In this document: one piece after another, positions 23,012 to 34,213 of the stretch | How positions within the stretch are numbered: position 1 is the stretch's first letter | Layout: every line of letters begins with the position of its first letter | Assembly: GCA_029449245.1 (NCBI GenBank) | Contig: JANATF010000012.1 | Coordinates: forward strand, 1,178,001 to 1,242,000 | From: Mortierella alpina | Taxonomy: Eukaryota > Mortierellomycota > Mortierellomycetes > Mortierellales > Mortierellaceae | Direction: 5' to 3' | DNA: 64,000 nt | Made by a program: the position numbers and the translations under genes | The notes under the pieces: model-generated | Seen by the model: the letters and a program-made list of their open reading frames with translations, nothing else | Database searches by the model: none | Told to the model about the DNA's origin: nothing

Positions 23012-23936
23012 TGGAAAGCGAGATGGGGTGGGGTGGATTGTTATGGAGCTGGGTGTGATGGAAAAGAGGACAGCAGTGGCCAGGGAGCAAACGACAATGG
23101 AGTGTTTGTTTTTGGCTTTGGACTTGCAAGGGCAGTGTTGATGGGGTCGACCGCAGGGTATGGGTGGGTGAGAGAGAGTGGGCGGGAGGGAAGGAGCAAG
23201 AGAGGGAAGAGACGGAGGCGAGTGGGGGAAACAAGGAGGAGACAAGAAGAGTGAAGAGACGAAGATGCAGATGCTTGTTGTGTGGCAAGTGGAATGGGAA
23301 AACAGGGTCAAAAGAAAAGAGAGAGCGAGCAGGCATATAAGAAGAAAAAAAAAGAGAAGCCCGTGACTTCTCCACGTACGCGCGTCCGCATCACATAAGC
23401 AGTCAAGCGCTGCTTGGACTTCAAGCGCTGCTTCTTATGTAGTCGACCCTTGATTCCCATCGCATGGCAGTCCAAGGGGCCTTGATTCTCCTCGAACGCT
23501 CGTTGACCATATTTATTTTTCTCTTCTACCTTTTTCAATGTGCCTGGGGACCATAATACCATCCAGTATGCTTTCATCAGCGGTGTGGGTCTCAATGAAC
23601 TAGCTGATACAGCCAGCTTCCAGCCAAAGTCGTGCTTAATATTGTCCCCACTCAGCGGCTCAACGGCCACAGTCCGTGATTTGGATCATTGCCAGGTCGT
23701 TCAAAAGAGCTCTTACATCCGGCAACTTGAGAATCGATCATCCTAGAGTTGTCATACAATACGACCAAGGACGGGTTCTTGACGAGGGGCATTATGTCAT
23801 TTGCTATGATGTTCTCCTTCTGAGCCGGCGGAGAAACCTTAAAAAAAGGTACAGCGCTGCAAAATATTCGTGTGTCCGAAGCGCGCAATTTTCTTCCTAG
23901 TATGAGCCCTTCCTACCATATATGTAACCACCTCCA
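23012..23936. other. Intergenic upstream of Cut8, left edge of gene-poor island
   Basis: Promoter side of Cut8: purine-rich on the plus strand to about 23360 (CT-rich in Cut8 orientation). At 23404-23436 a CAAGCGCTGCTT element occurs twice, 18 bp apart. The rest is anonymous sequence with no supported gene. Confidence 0.5.
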
Positions 23937-24118
23937 TCGGCGCCTCTTATTGGCCGATTGCAGCAGGGAGCCGACTAGTGCCGAAGTGTTTATAATTCGA
24001 TGCTACCGGTACGGTGGGCTTGTTCAGGACGAGCTCGATCTCTCGAGCTGCTTGAGCTGCAATTATAACCAATTTCAAGAACCGGCAAGATTCACCATAG
24101 TAAAGGTCCCTCCCTGAC
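23937..24118 (-). repeat. Inverted partial copy of the 585-bp repeat unit
   Basis: Read on the minus strand this stretch aligns with the conserved half of the tandem units to its right: TATAATTGCAGCTCAAGC, AACAAGCCCACCGTACC, ATCGAATTATAAACACTTCG, GCACTAGTCG and CGGCCAATAAGAGGCGCC, in the same order. Together with the first direct unit it forms a large inverted repeat around 24119-24630. Confidence 0.8.
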
Positions 24119-24242
24119 TTTCGCGAACAGGTCCGGGTCTGGCTAGCGCTATCTCGCTTGCTGATTCCGATTTCCTCATCAGCCAGGTACTACCAGTGAC
24201 CTGCGCAGTTCCCACGAGCTTCATCTTTCGGTAAATCGAACA

Positions 24243-24474
24243 GAACACCCCATGGGTGCAGGCCGCCCCGGCCTCTCAACCACTGGACTTGGTAGAGGGC
24301 TACATCAGAAAAGACCTCAAGTCTGCCCAGATCAAGCTGCTGAACGTAAACACTTTGCTTATCAAGAGCAACAAAAAGTTGAACGCCGGCGAGGTTCTGG
24401 CCACCGCCTCGCGGACAGCGTTCCACCTCAAGCCCTTCTGCAACTCTCAAAGTGTGCGAAGATGCCTCTATTGA
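24243..24474 (+). pseudogene. Coding-like fragment inside the repeat island, family not recognised
   Basis: About 75 codons open from 24256 with G/C-ending codons like the real genes here and unlike the surrounding repeats. The peptide contains DLVEGYIRKDLKSAQIK, LLNVNTLLIKSNKKLNAGE and TASRTAFHLKPF. It runs out of coding-like character after about 24455. A possible short intron-like GTAAAT...TGCAG lies just upstream (24232-24266). I do not recognise the family. It lies between the inverted repeat copy and the first direct unit, so it could be cargo of a rearranged element or the remnant of a local gene. Confidence 0.4.
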
Positions 24475-24629
24475 CCATGCTCCTCTGGTTCAACGGCATG
24501 CCGCCTTATGGAGTGGAATGTGAAGCGTGCGGTGATGGCACGTAGTACAGCTCCTTTATAGCCCCACGATGCCCTTCCATATCACCATAGTTGAACCACC
24601 AACATTAGTGGGTTCCTTTGAACTGAATC

Positions 24630-27150
24630 ATAAATTGTTAAACGCGAATCTTGCCGATTCTAGAACTTGGATATAATTACAGTTCAAGCAGCTCGGACGA
24701 TTGAGCTCGCTCTAGACAAGCCCACCGTGCCGGCAGTATCGCATTATAAGCAATTCAGCACTGGTCGAAGCGCATCTGCAAGAACCGCCCCTGATCGGCC
24801 AATAAGAGGCGCCATATGGATGCTATGGCCCATGTGCAGGTGCATGGGATTCAGCCACAGTGCGCCAGTGCACTTTTTAAGTTTGTACGCTGTGCAAAAT
24901 TACATATAGTGCTGTATAAACACCATGCAGCACACCAGAGAGTCCTCGCGGATCGCATTGAGTGCTTGGCACTGCTTCCCGGGGTATCAGGTAGCCATTG
25001 AGGGCTCCAGGACTCTCTCTCTGATACCGACCGTCAGGCCGCAGCCTTCAAAGGCGACTTTGCTAATGAAGTTTTTGGCGCCTGAACACTCCATCCGCTT
25101 TTCTGCAGCCCAAGGAGTGTGCTGCATCACGCCAGGCACTCTTTTCCTGGTTTGCTCATCTTCACCATCTGAGTTGCGGAATCGACCTTTTCAGAAGGCA
25201 GAGAGCCCTTTGCCATGGCGAACTGTTGAACGCAAATCTTGCCGATTCGTGACTTTGGTTATAATTGCAATGCAAGCGGCTCGGACGATTGAGCTCACTC
25301 TGGACAAGCCCACCGTACCAGCAGCATCGGATTATACGCATTTCGGCACTAGTCGACGGGCATTCGCAAGAAACGGCCCTGTTCGGCCAATAAAAGGTGC
25401 CATATGGTTACTATGGCTCATATGCGGGTGTCTGGGATCTCAGGCACAGTGGGGAGCCAGTGCTTCGATTTAAGGTCCTGGGCTGTGCAAATCATATAAC
25501 GCTGTATAAACACTATGCAGCGCGCCAAAGAGTCCTACGGATCGCTTTGAGTGCTCAGCACCGCTATCAAGGATACCAGGTAGCCATTGAGAGCCCTAGG
25601 GCTCTCTCTCGCTCTGATCGCTATCGTATGACCACAACTTTGGAGTGCGACTTTGCGAATGCGGCTTTTAGTCATTCCATCTACTTTTCTCGAGCCTTGG
25701 AAGTGTGCTGCATCACGCCCGGCACTCTTTTCTTAGTTTGTCCATCTTCGCAATCTGGGTCGCGGAATCGTCCCGTCCGTCAAGGAGAGGGCTCTTTTCG
25801 ATGGCGAATCTTGCAGATTCTTGAAATTGATTATAAATGCAAATCAAGCAGCAAGGACGATCGAGCCTGCTCGGGACAAGCCCACCGTACCAGCAGCATC
25901 GCATTATACGCATTTCGGCACTAGTCGACTAGCATTCTCAAGAATCGGCCCTGATCAGCCAATAAAAAGTGTCATATGGTTACTATGGCTCATATGTGGG
26001 TGCCTGGGATCTCAAGCACAGTGGGCCAGTGCTGTATATTTAGGTTTGGGCGTATGCAAACTACATATAATGCTGTATAAACACCATGCAGCGCGCCACA
26101 GAGTCCTACCGGATCGCTTTCAGTGCCCAGCGCCGCTATCAAGAACACCAGGTAGCCATTGAGAGCCCCAGGGTTCTCTCTCGCTCTGATCGTTATCGTA
26201 TGACAACAGCTTTGGAGTGCGACTTTGCGAATGCGGCTTTTGGTCATTCCATCTACTTTTCTCGAGCCCTGGGAGTGTGCTGCATCACGCCCGGCACTCT
26301 TTTCTTGGTTTACTCATCTTCGCAATCTGGGTCGCGGAGTCGACCCCATTGCCATGGGGAAGGCTCTTTGCCGTGGAGAAGGTCCTTTACGATGGTGAAT
26401 CTTGCGGATTCTTGAAATTGTTTATAATTGCGATTCAAGCAGCTCGGGCGATCGAGCTTGCTCTGGACAAGCCCACCGTACCAGCAGTATCGCATTATAC
26501 GCATTTCGGCACTAGTCGACGAGCATTCTCAAGAATCGGCCCTGATCGGCCAATAAGAGGTGCCATATGGTTACTATGGCCAATATGCGGGTGCCTAGAA
26601 TCTCAGGCACAGTGGGCCAGTGCTGTATATTTAGGTTTGGGCGTGTGCAAACTACATATAATGCTGTATAAACACCATGCAGCGCGCCACAGAGTCCTAC
26701 CGGATAGCTTTGAGTGCCCAGCGCCGCTATCAAGGACACCAGGTAGCCATTGAGAGCCCCATGGCTCTCTCTGTCTGATACTGATTGTCTGGCCGCAGCC
26801 TTCGAAGGCGACTTCGCTAATGAGGTTTTTTGGTGCCTTAGCAATCCATCCGCTTTTCTGCAGCCCAGGGAGTGTGCTGCATCACGCCAGGCACTCTTTT
26901 TCAGGTTTTGCTCATCTTCGCAATCCGAGTTGCGAAATCGACCCGTTCGCGAAAACCAGGGAGGGACCTCTGCGACGGCGAATTTAGCCGATTCTTGAAA
27001 TTGATTATAAATGCAATTCAAATAGCTCGGACGATCGAGCTTGCTCTGGACAAGCCCACCATGCCGGTAGCATCGAATTATAAGCACTTCGGCGGAAGTC
27101 GACGAGCATCTGCAAGATCCGGCCCTGATCGGTCAATTAGAGGCGTGGAT
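24630..27150 (+). repeat. Tandem array of four full and one partial ~585-bp units
   Basis: A TATAATTGCAATTCAAG-type start recurs at 24672, 25260, 25832, 26423 and 27006 (spacings 588, 572, 591, 583). Other landmarks keep the same phase: GACAAGCCCACCGT, GCACTAGTCGAC, CGGCCAATAAGAGG, GCTGTATAAACACCATGCAG (24911, 25501, 26072, 26663) and GCTGCATCACGCC (25121, 25707, 26279, 26876). Units differ by substitutions and small indels, and open frames of 60-190 codons occur on both strands without family signatures. The array is not explained by a host gene. No transposase, reverse transcriptase or target-site duplication was seen. Confidence 0.88.
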
Positions 27151-27206
27151 GAGGATGAGGGTGGCCTTATGGTAGATATTGTCCATATGATGGTGCAAGT
27201 TCTCTT

Positions 27207-27335
27207 AGTGGAGAGAGCTCTGGGGTGTCGCGACAGCTCACAAGGGATACGTGGTACCCTGGCCAGCAGCACCAGGTACTCAATGCGATCCAGAAGGACT
27301 CTTTGGCGCGCTGCACGGTATTTTTTTGAAGAATA
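27207..27335 (-). repeat. Right-flank inverted partial copy of the repeat unit
   Basis: On the minus strand this stretch reads ATACCGTGCAGCGCGCC, AAGAGTCCTTCTGGATCGC and ATTGAGTACC, then a GAGAGAGCTC-type segment. This is the other half of the unit (the part after TATAAACACCATGCAGCGCGCC). The array is therefore closed on both sides by inverted fragments taken from different halves of the unit. Confidence 0.65.
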
Positions 27336-28020
27336 TATTTGATGGCAACAGACACAGCGCAGTGTGCGGTCTATGTAATGGGCGAGCAGTGTCCCTTGAG
27401 TTCTCAGCTCTGTCAATGATAAGATTGCTCTGAGCAAGAGCGCACAAACAGCAAGAAATAAGAAGTGAGAAGCAATGGTCAGCCCAGCAACCATACTTCA
27501 GATGCGATTTAGGATATATCGAGATGACTGGCGATGTTGCGCGTCGCACCCGGTGCGATCTACACTTACCAAGGACATGGCTAACGTTGGAAACATTTCA
27601 ATTGAGGCGTCCCTTTATTCGCCCCGGGTCCGGGTTCTTCTTTGCTGGTCGTGTGCTCAAGGGTATATAGTTCGGTCAAACAAGGTAGGTAAACGAAACC
27701 GTCCAGAAATAGTTGACTCTCTAGCATTGGAATCTCGCCCAGGCCTTCTCATGGAATAGAATGCTGAGAAAGCGAGCGCGATAGGCCTGACAAAACAAAC
27801 CGCTTGTTATTCAGGCTAGCGGTCTCATTGTTGGAGTGACACTGACAGGTGGACCCGAAGACACCACGCGAGTATTTTACTCTCCCGAGCTACCGATTTT
27901 CACTCTTTTCTCGGTGTTTGTCGTATCCAGCAACTACGCCTCAGCGCGCTCATTCCTTTCTAGTATCCCTACAGTTCATCACAACCCAGTACTCGCTTCC
28001 CTTTCAATTTATCTCTTTCA
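27336..28020. other. Intergenic, promoter of the CotH-family gene
   Basis: 685 bp with no supported gene. 27880-28015 is C/T-rich and leads into the start codon. Confidence 0.5.
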
Positions 28021-30058
28021 ATGGTACGCTTAGTGCTCGGATTAGCAGCCTGTGCTGCGATCGCCCTGGCCGATGGTAATTCATCCTACGTTTGTTTGAA
28101 CTCAGAGATTTCTCCATTCCACAGAACGCTGATGTCCTTGATGTAATCTGGTTCTAGTGGCCTTCAATGTCGTGGGGTTTCGTGGGGATCATGCTGATGA
28201 GTACGGTGTCTTAATCAACGGTAAAGTTACCAAGCTTAACACCAACAAGGAGAACTACCCTCTCTGGTCTGCCAATGTCGCCGGCGTGAATGCCCCCCTC
28301 TCGTACAAATACGTTCAAATGAAAAAGAACGGCAAGGTCGAAGGTCAAGAAAAGGGTGAACGCAAGCTTCCAGCCGGTGCCGTCCACACTCCCAACGAGT
28401 ACTATGGTCGAATCCACACCATGCATGAACTGCCTCCCCTCCCACAGGTTTACGAGAATGGACTCGTGCAAAACTCGCCGTTCTTTAGACCAGGCTATAT
28501 TGGGAACCTTTTTATTGAGGGCGAAGAGGACAAGATCAAGTACATCCACACTGGAGGAGGCGACTTTCATCCCAAGCCCATTCATGTCAAAGTTCAGTAT
28601 ATTGGGTAAGGCGTCTTCCCTCTCACTCACGCTATGATTGAGCGAGGGCATCAGGCGGCTCATCACCTCCCTTTTTTTCTGTTACCTCCAAACAGCGCTG
28701 ATGAGCATGTCAAGATCAATAATGCTACACTCAACCTCTCTGGTGGATCTGCGCGCGAGTATTCCAAGCTGGCCTACAAGCTAAAGTTCCACAAGGGCAA
28801 CCGTTTCCTAGATCTGGGCAGTGTCAAGCTCCGCAATGTCGAGACCGACGCCTCCTTTATGCGCGAGATGGTCTATGTTGATCTGCTCAATTCGCTGGGT
28901 GTCCATACGCAGCAAGCCACTTACGTGCGAGTCTTTATCAACCACAGGCCCATTGGGCTGTTTATTGGCATGGAGGAGATGAAAAAGCATTGGATCAAGA
29001 AGGTCCTCCACCCCAATGTCAAGAAGACAAAGACGGGTGCGCTCTGGAAAATGAACTCTTGCTGTGGTGCTGAAGGCAATCTGGACTGGCTTGGGCCCCA
29101 CTCCAAGGACTATCTTGTCGGTGAGGTCTACAAGAACATTTTGCCAGGTAACAATCCCAAGGATGACCTCTTGAAGGACTTGATCGTGTTGATGGAGGAC
29201 CTCAAGCATTACGATCCGGAGAAGGTCAAGAACCCGATCGCCCACTGGGAGCAGAGGATAAACCTAGATCAATTCCTGAAGTCAATGGCTATGGAATACC
29301 TCACAGGCTCTTCAGATTCGTTCTGGATCAAGGGCTCGAACTGGCAGATCTACAATGACCCGGTTACTGGCAAGTGGACCTACCTCCCTACCGACTTTGA
29401 TGATACCTTTGGCGATAGCAGATACGGCCCCATCGACTCTTACCGCAAGATGCCAAAGGTCAATGCCAAGGGCTTCGAGTCACCCATGATCCGCAAGCTG
29501 ATTATTGGCACTCCTGCGATCAGCAAGCGCTTTGAGCAGATCCTCAAGGATACAGTGTCGTACCTCTACAAGCCGCAAACTGTGGGTCCACGCATGGACG
29601 CATACTCCAAGATGATCGCGGATGATGTTGCTTGGGATCGTCAGTTGCCTAGAGTGTTTCCAGGAGGCAAGTCCCACAACTTCAAGTTCTCTGATTTGGC
29701 TCAGGGCGTGACCGATGTGAAGTATTTTATCAAGAAGCGCGCTGTACAGGTGGAGAAGGATCTCAAATTCAAGGCTCTGCCAGGCACTCCGACCAAGATT
29801 GAATACCATGTCATGAATAAGCAGCTATCGCCGTACGGCATCATGCCCAAAGAGGCTAAAGCCGCAGCGCCTGCCAACACCGAGAAGCCCAGCAGCGATA
29901 ACGATTACACCCCGGATGTACCCACGCCGGCGGACGATGGAGCAAACATGGGGGATACTTCTACACAAGGAGACGGGCTTATGAGCTCTGCAGAGTTGCT
30001 TAGGGGTAAGTGGACCGCCCTTACTGCCGTCGTTGCCATCGTTGTCCTGGCCATCTGA
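28021..30058 (+). CDS. CotH-kinase family protein, secreted, GPI-type tail
   Basis: Exons 28021-28075, 28158-28605, 28696-30058; 621 aa. A signal peptide (VRLVLGLAACAAIALAD) is encoded by exon 1. The CotH fold is clear: YKLKFHKGNRFLDLGSVKLR, SLGVHTQQATYVRVFIN, GLFIGMEEMKKHWIKK, then DSFWIKGSNWQIYND and WTYLPTDFDDTFGD, the acidic metal-binding loop of these atypical kinases. Bacterial CotH phosphorylates spore coat protein, and fungal CotH proteins sit on the cell surface; in Mucorales some act in host-cell binding. The C-terminus has a Thr/Asp/Pro spacer and a hydrophobic end (WTALTAVVAIVVLAI) that fits GPI anchoring. I infer a surface or wall protein; its substrate is not evident. Confidence 0.9.
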
Positions 30059-30670
30059 TCTCGCCGTGCTTTCTTTCTTTCAAGGCACTGTTCGTATGAA
30101 CAGCATTCATACGCAAGTCTTATTTTTTTCTCAACACCAACAAATAAAGCATCCATTGCCAAAATACAACATCTCGATGGATACGAAAAAAGAGAGGGAA
30201 CAAGGGCGCACGTGTGCGAATGAGGGGTAGGAAAGGGTAGAGAGACAGAGAGAGAAAGAAAGAGAAAGAGAGAGAGAGAGAGGGAGTGTCGCGGTCTCGA
30301 ATTCCAGATTCCATTCAGGCTGTAGAAACCGTTGAGAACGACAAGTCCAAGCGTACACATCTCAGCTGCGAGTAGGCTAGCCTGAATGGCAATCTGTCCC
30401 ACTTCCACGCCCGCCCACCAGCACCACAAGGTGGAGTGTCTCTCTGTGTTCTGCCGCAAAGGATGCGTGTCTCTTCCGCACTCTCCTCGTCCCACTCGAC
30501 TCCACCCGCCATTCGCGACAGACACGCCGGCAGACACACAGCTGTGTCTATTCGCCCGACGGCCCCTTCTCCCCTTTAAACGGCCCTTCGCTCTTTTCTC
30601 TCTCTCTCCGTATACCACACTTGCTTACCTCCTGTCTGGCCCAAGCGAGCAGCCTGCTCCCTCGTCTCCG
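30059..30670. other. Intergenic with AG microsatellite
   Basis: 612 bp. An AG/AAAG microsatellite lies at 30238-30283. 30560-30640 is C/T-rich before the VTC1-like start codon. No gene seen. Confidence 0.5.
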
Positions 30671-33600
30671 ATGCGCAGCACACCAGACCCTTTTGGCTCC
30701 TCCTCCTCCTCCTCCAGGGGCCCCACGCCATCCTCGTCCACATTGTCGCTCAACACACTCGTCAAAGGTGACCATGTGTCTACGTCAACGCAGTCGATCA
30801 CCCGAACAAAATCCTGTTTTCATCTCTGCTCGTATGTTGACCAGCACTCTCTCTTCTCTCTCTTGCAGACGATTCTAGATCCAGCACCACGACGACACGG
30901 CGACCCAAACCAGCGCAGGACCCACTGCAGAAACTACCAGCGTTAAGAGTCAAGTCAGCATCCTCAGCAGCACCACCACCATCGGCCACACCACAGACCA
31001 ATGTGACAGCGCGCGAGAAGCTCACGAAAGGAGACACACGGCTTTATCTAGAAACTAAGGACGTTGTCAAAAAAACGCCTATTGCGGCCAAGCGCCTTGC
31101 AAGAGCATGGACGCCGTCCTCGACCTCCGACGTTTTGTCCATCGACACCCATCAAAAGCCGTTGTGGAGGTCACAGAGCAGCGGTGGACTCTCAAGTCCC
31201 AATCAGCTGGAGGGTATCGTAATCGAGTCTCTTAAGACACCGATCCAGGGAACACATGGACCTCTTGGCACAACTACGCGGGACACAAACATCGCGGGGC
31301 GACCCATGGACATGGCAACAGGATTCGCAGGAGAAAAGTTTGAACCAGAGCATGATTCTACTGAGCACAATGGCATTCCTTGGATGCTCTATCGCCACAA
31401 GTCCCGGTCAACAGGAGCCATTCCTTTCACGCATGCGTCAACAAGTCTCGAAGCGGCATCGGCCATGGAAACAGGAGCAGTCGCCATCACGCATGACAAA
31501 ACAACAACGGACATCAACACTCGTGGTGCTCACCCTGCCGTGCCCGCGAGAAAGGAGGTTCTCGCCGGACAAGCGCGAGCTCAAGGATCGTTAGGGAACT
31601 CGACGCGCAACGACTCTGATACTGTGGCGACTAGGGCAGTAGCTTCTTGCGCCAGAGCTCTCGCCAAAAGTGCCGTGAAGATAAGGGACAACGCCGAATG
31701 CCCTGCAAAAGCGTCAAGTGAAAACAGCACCCATACGGTTATCCACAAGCCGTATCAGCATGATCCAGGAACTGCTGGCAGCAATAGTCAGTCCTCAGCG
31801 TACCGCAACCGACTTGATCCCAATGGGTCTCAGCTACTCACAGACAAAAAAGACCTGCCAGCAGTCGAACCTCAAGGAACGGTTAAACCGCAGCAAGCCC
31901 TGCAACAGCAAACGGTAAAACCTCAACTAACCATGCAGCCTCAGCAAACGGCGAAACTGCATCCCGGCATACAACCCAAGCAAACGGTCGAGCCTCAGCA
32001 AACAGCTGAGCGCCAGCCAACAGTCAAATCTCAGCAAATAGCCGAGCGTCAGCAAATCGTCCACTCTCAGGAAATGGTCGAGCGTCAGCAAACGGTCCGA
32101 CCTCAGCAAAGAATCGAACGTCCACAAACAGCCAGACTTCAGCTATCAGTCGAATCTTACAGTTCTCCACTTCGCCGTAGGGAATGGGAAGCAATGGATG
32201 CAAGAGTCGATCTTAAACCCGACGCGCCTGCGTCCTCCATCTTGGCCATTAGTACAGCGAGTCTCAGCACTGCCCTTGGGCACGTTCAGGACCAGAACGG
32301 CGCTGCTCAGCAGCCATCTAACCTCTCGTCTCCCAACGGCCACTTTCGACGCGCACAGCAGCTCTACAGTCGGCAAATCGATATCGGCATGGATGCCAGT
32401 TCTCCATCGACCCTTTTCTCACAGAATAGCGACGTGAACTCGCCTGCACTCTCAGACACTACCACCACATCCTCCAACCTCACAGAGTCGACCTTTGTCT
32501 CTGAAACATACACGACCTCATCTAGGACCGACAGCACCAGTAGTAGCACCGGCACCAACACCAGCACCAGTAGCACTAGCCATAGTAGTCAGACCACGCG
32601 AACCATCACTCGCTGGTCTACCACCCCTTCGTCCCTCGCCAATTCGGACACGGCATCTTCTGTCACCTCGACCCTACATAACCATCCCCATCATTACGAA
32701 CATAATCACCACCACAACTACCATAACTACCATAACAACAACAACAACAACAACGACCGCACAATGGGCTTTGTTCGTGGTTACATCACACGGGCTCAGG
32801 AGATGGCCACCTCCGTATCCACGGCCACCGGTACTGCCACCTCTGGAGTCTTCTCTCGAGCTCACCGCCTCATCCAGACCAACAGCATATTTAACATTTT
32901 CACATCCAATCCTTCTGCATCTTCTACTTCTTTTTCGCCTTCAGAAGGTGGGCCACCATCATCGTCTTCCCCAACAGAGACAACTACAGCACAACCATTG
33001 CGATCGACCACAAAGGATCGACCTGACAAGCCATCATGGCGATGGTTCTATAACGATAGCAATCGTATGAAGCAGTCTCCACCACCACCTTCTCCATCAT
33101 CATCATCATCATTATTATCTCCACCGCAAGGACCGAACGGTGGCCACCGTTACATCCCTGCACCCAATGGCAAGAACGGTCGCAAGGGGCCGAAGAGACC
33201 GGACGAGAAGGCGTTTTTTTCCAACGAGCGAACGTATATGCATTGGATCAAGTTTGGACTGTTGTTGGGATCGATGGCGTTGACGCTTTGTAGTTTTGGG
33301 CAGGAGGTAGGGTTGGGGATTGGGTTGTTCTTGGTGACGGTGGCGATGTCGACGTTGGTGTATGCGACGACGATTTATCACTTGCGACATCGCTGGATGA
33401 CGCGGGCGAGGTTGGATGTGAGATATTATGATCGTGTAGGCCCGAGTATCTTGTTCTTGGCCTTGTTCATAGCCTATGCCACCAACGTTGGCTGTAAGTA
33501 TCTTTTTTTTCCCCCCCACTCGCTTCCTTTTCCCTCCCGTCGCTTTTTTTTTCCCTTTACATTAATCACGTAATTGTGAACGCGTCTATTATTTTTTAGT

Positions 33601-33676
33601 AACCCTTCACAAGCTGTTCGACAAGCAAGACGAAGGACTCAACTTTTACAACATCAATGGACCCATGGATGTTTGA
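30671..33676 (+). CDS. VTC1/DUF202-type membrane protein with very long disordered N-terminus
   Basis: Exons 30671-30767, 30869-33493, 33600-33676; 932 aa. The C-terminal 130 residues form a DUF202/VTC1 three-helix bundle: KAFFSNERTYMHWIKFGLLL, a second and third hydrophobic segment, and YYDRVGPSILFLALFIAYATN. VTC complexes make polyphosphate and move it into acidocalcisomes or the vacuole; VTC1 is the small membrane subunit. The 770 residues in front are low complexity: a Gln/Pro/Arg region of 10- to 12-residue near repeats (QQTVKPQ, QQTAERQ; about 31870-32150), a Ser/Thr tract (32450-32690) and a His/Asn run (about 32690-32760). There is no SPX or VTC catalytic tunnel domain. It could be a regulatory VTC subunit or an unrelated DUF202 protein. 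Confidence 0.78.
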
Positions 33677-34213
33677 AAAAAAAAGAACCAAATGCCAAAT
33701 AGGACGCGTCGTTGTACATAGTTTACATCAAAAAAAAGTAATCGTAGAAAGAAGTATTTTTTATCTGTTTCTTTTCGTCAAAAGCGCGAATTCATTTACA
33801 TTGCAAAGAACAACAAAGCACAAAACATGAGCAGCAGTACACAAGGCACTTCTCAGTTCCCTCCTTTCTTTGAATCGTTTTTTTTTCTCGTTCAATGACC
33901 TCTCTGCGGTGGAGAACGACAATGAGTTGTTTTTACTTTTTTTTTATGTACAGTTTGTAGAAGTGGGAAGAGGCCTTGCAAATAGGAAAAAAAAAACACC
34001 CGCTTGCCTGCCAACCGCTCACTACAGAGATAAACATCGAGCACAGGAGAGGGGTATATGATATCACGGCAACAAAAACGATGCAAGGAGTACATGATAA
34101 AAAACAAGATAAAAAAGAAAAGAACACGCACCAAAACTATACAACTGATCGACAATTGCTTTCTGAAGAAAAAAGCTTAACAGGCGGCGGGGTAACCTAG
34201 GTTTCTGACCAAC
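33677..34213. other. Intergenic between convergent genes
   Basis: 537 bp of A- and T-tracts and 3' flanking sequence. No gene seen. Confidence 0.5.

Noticed and set aside
24667-27342. Repeat-island ORFs as a protein family
   Set aside because: Frames shift between units, stops differ, and similarity is at DNA level on both strands, so coding is not supported.
28021-30058. Calling the CotH gene a host-cell invasin
   Set aside because: That role is known only for certain Mucorales members; nothing in this sequence establishes it, so only the family and surface location are claimed.
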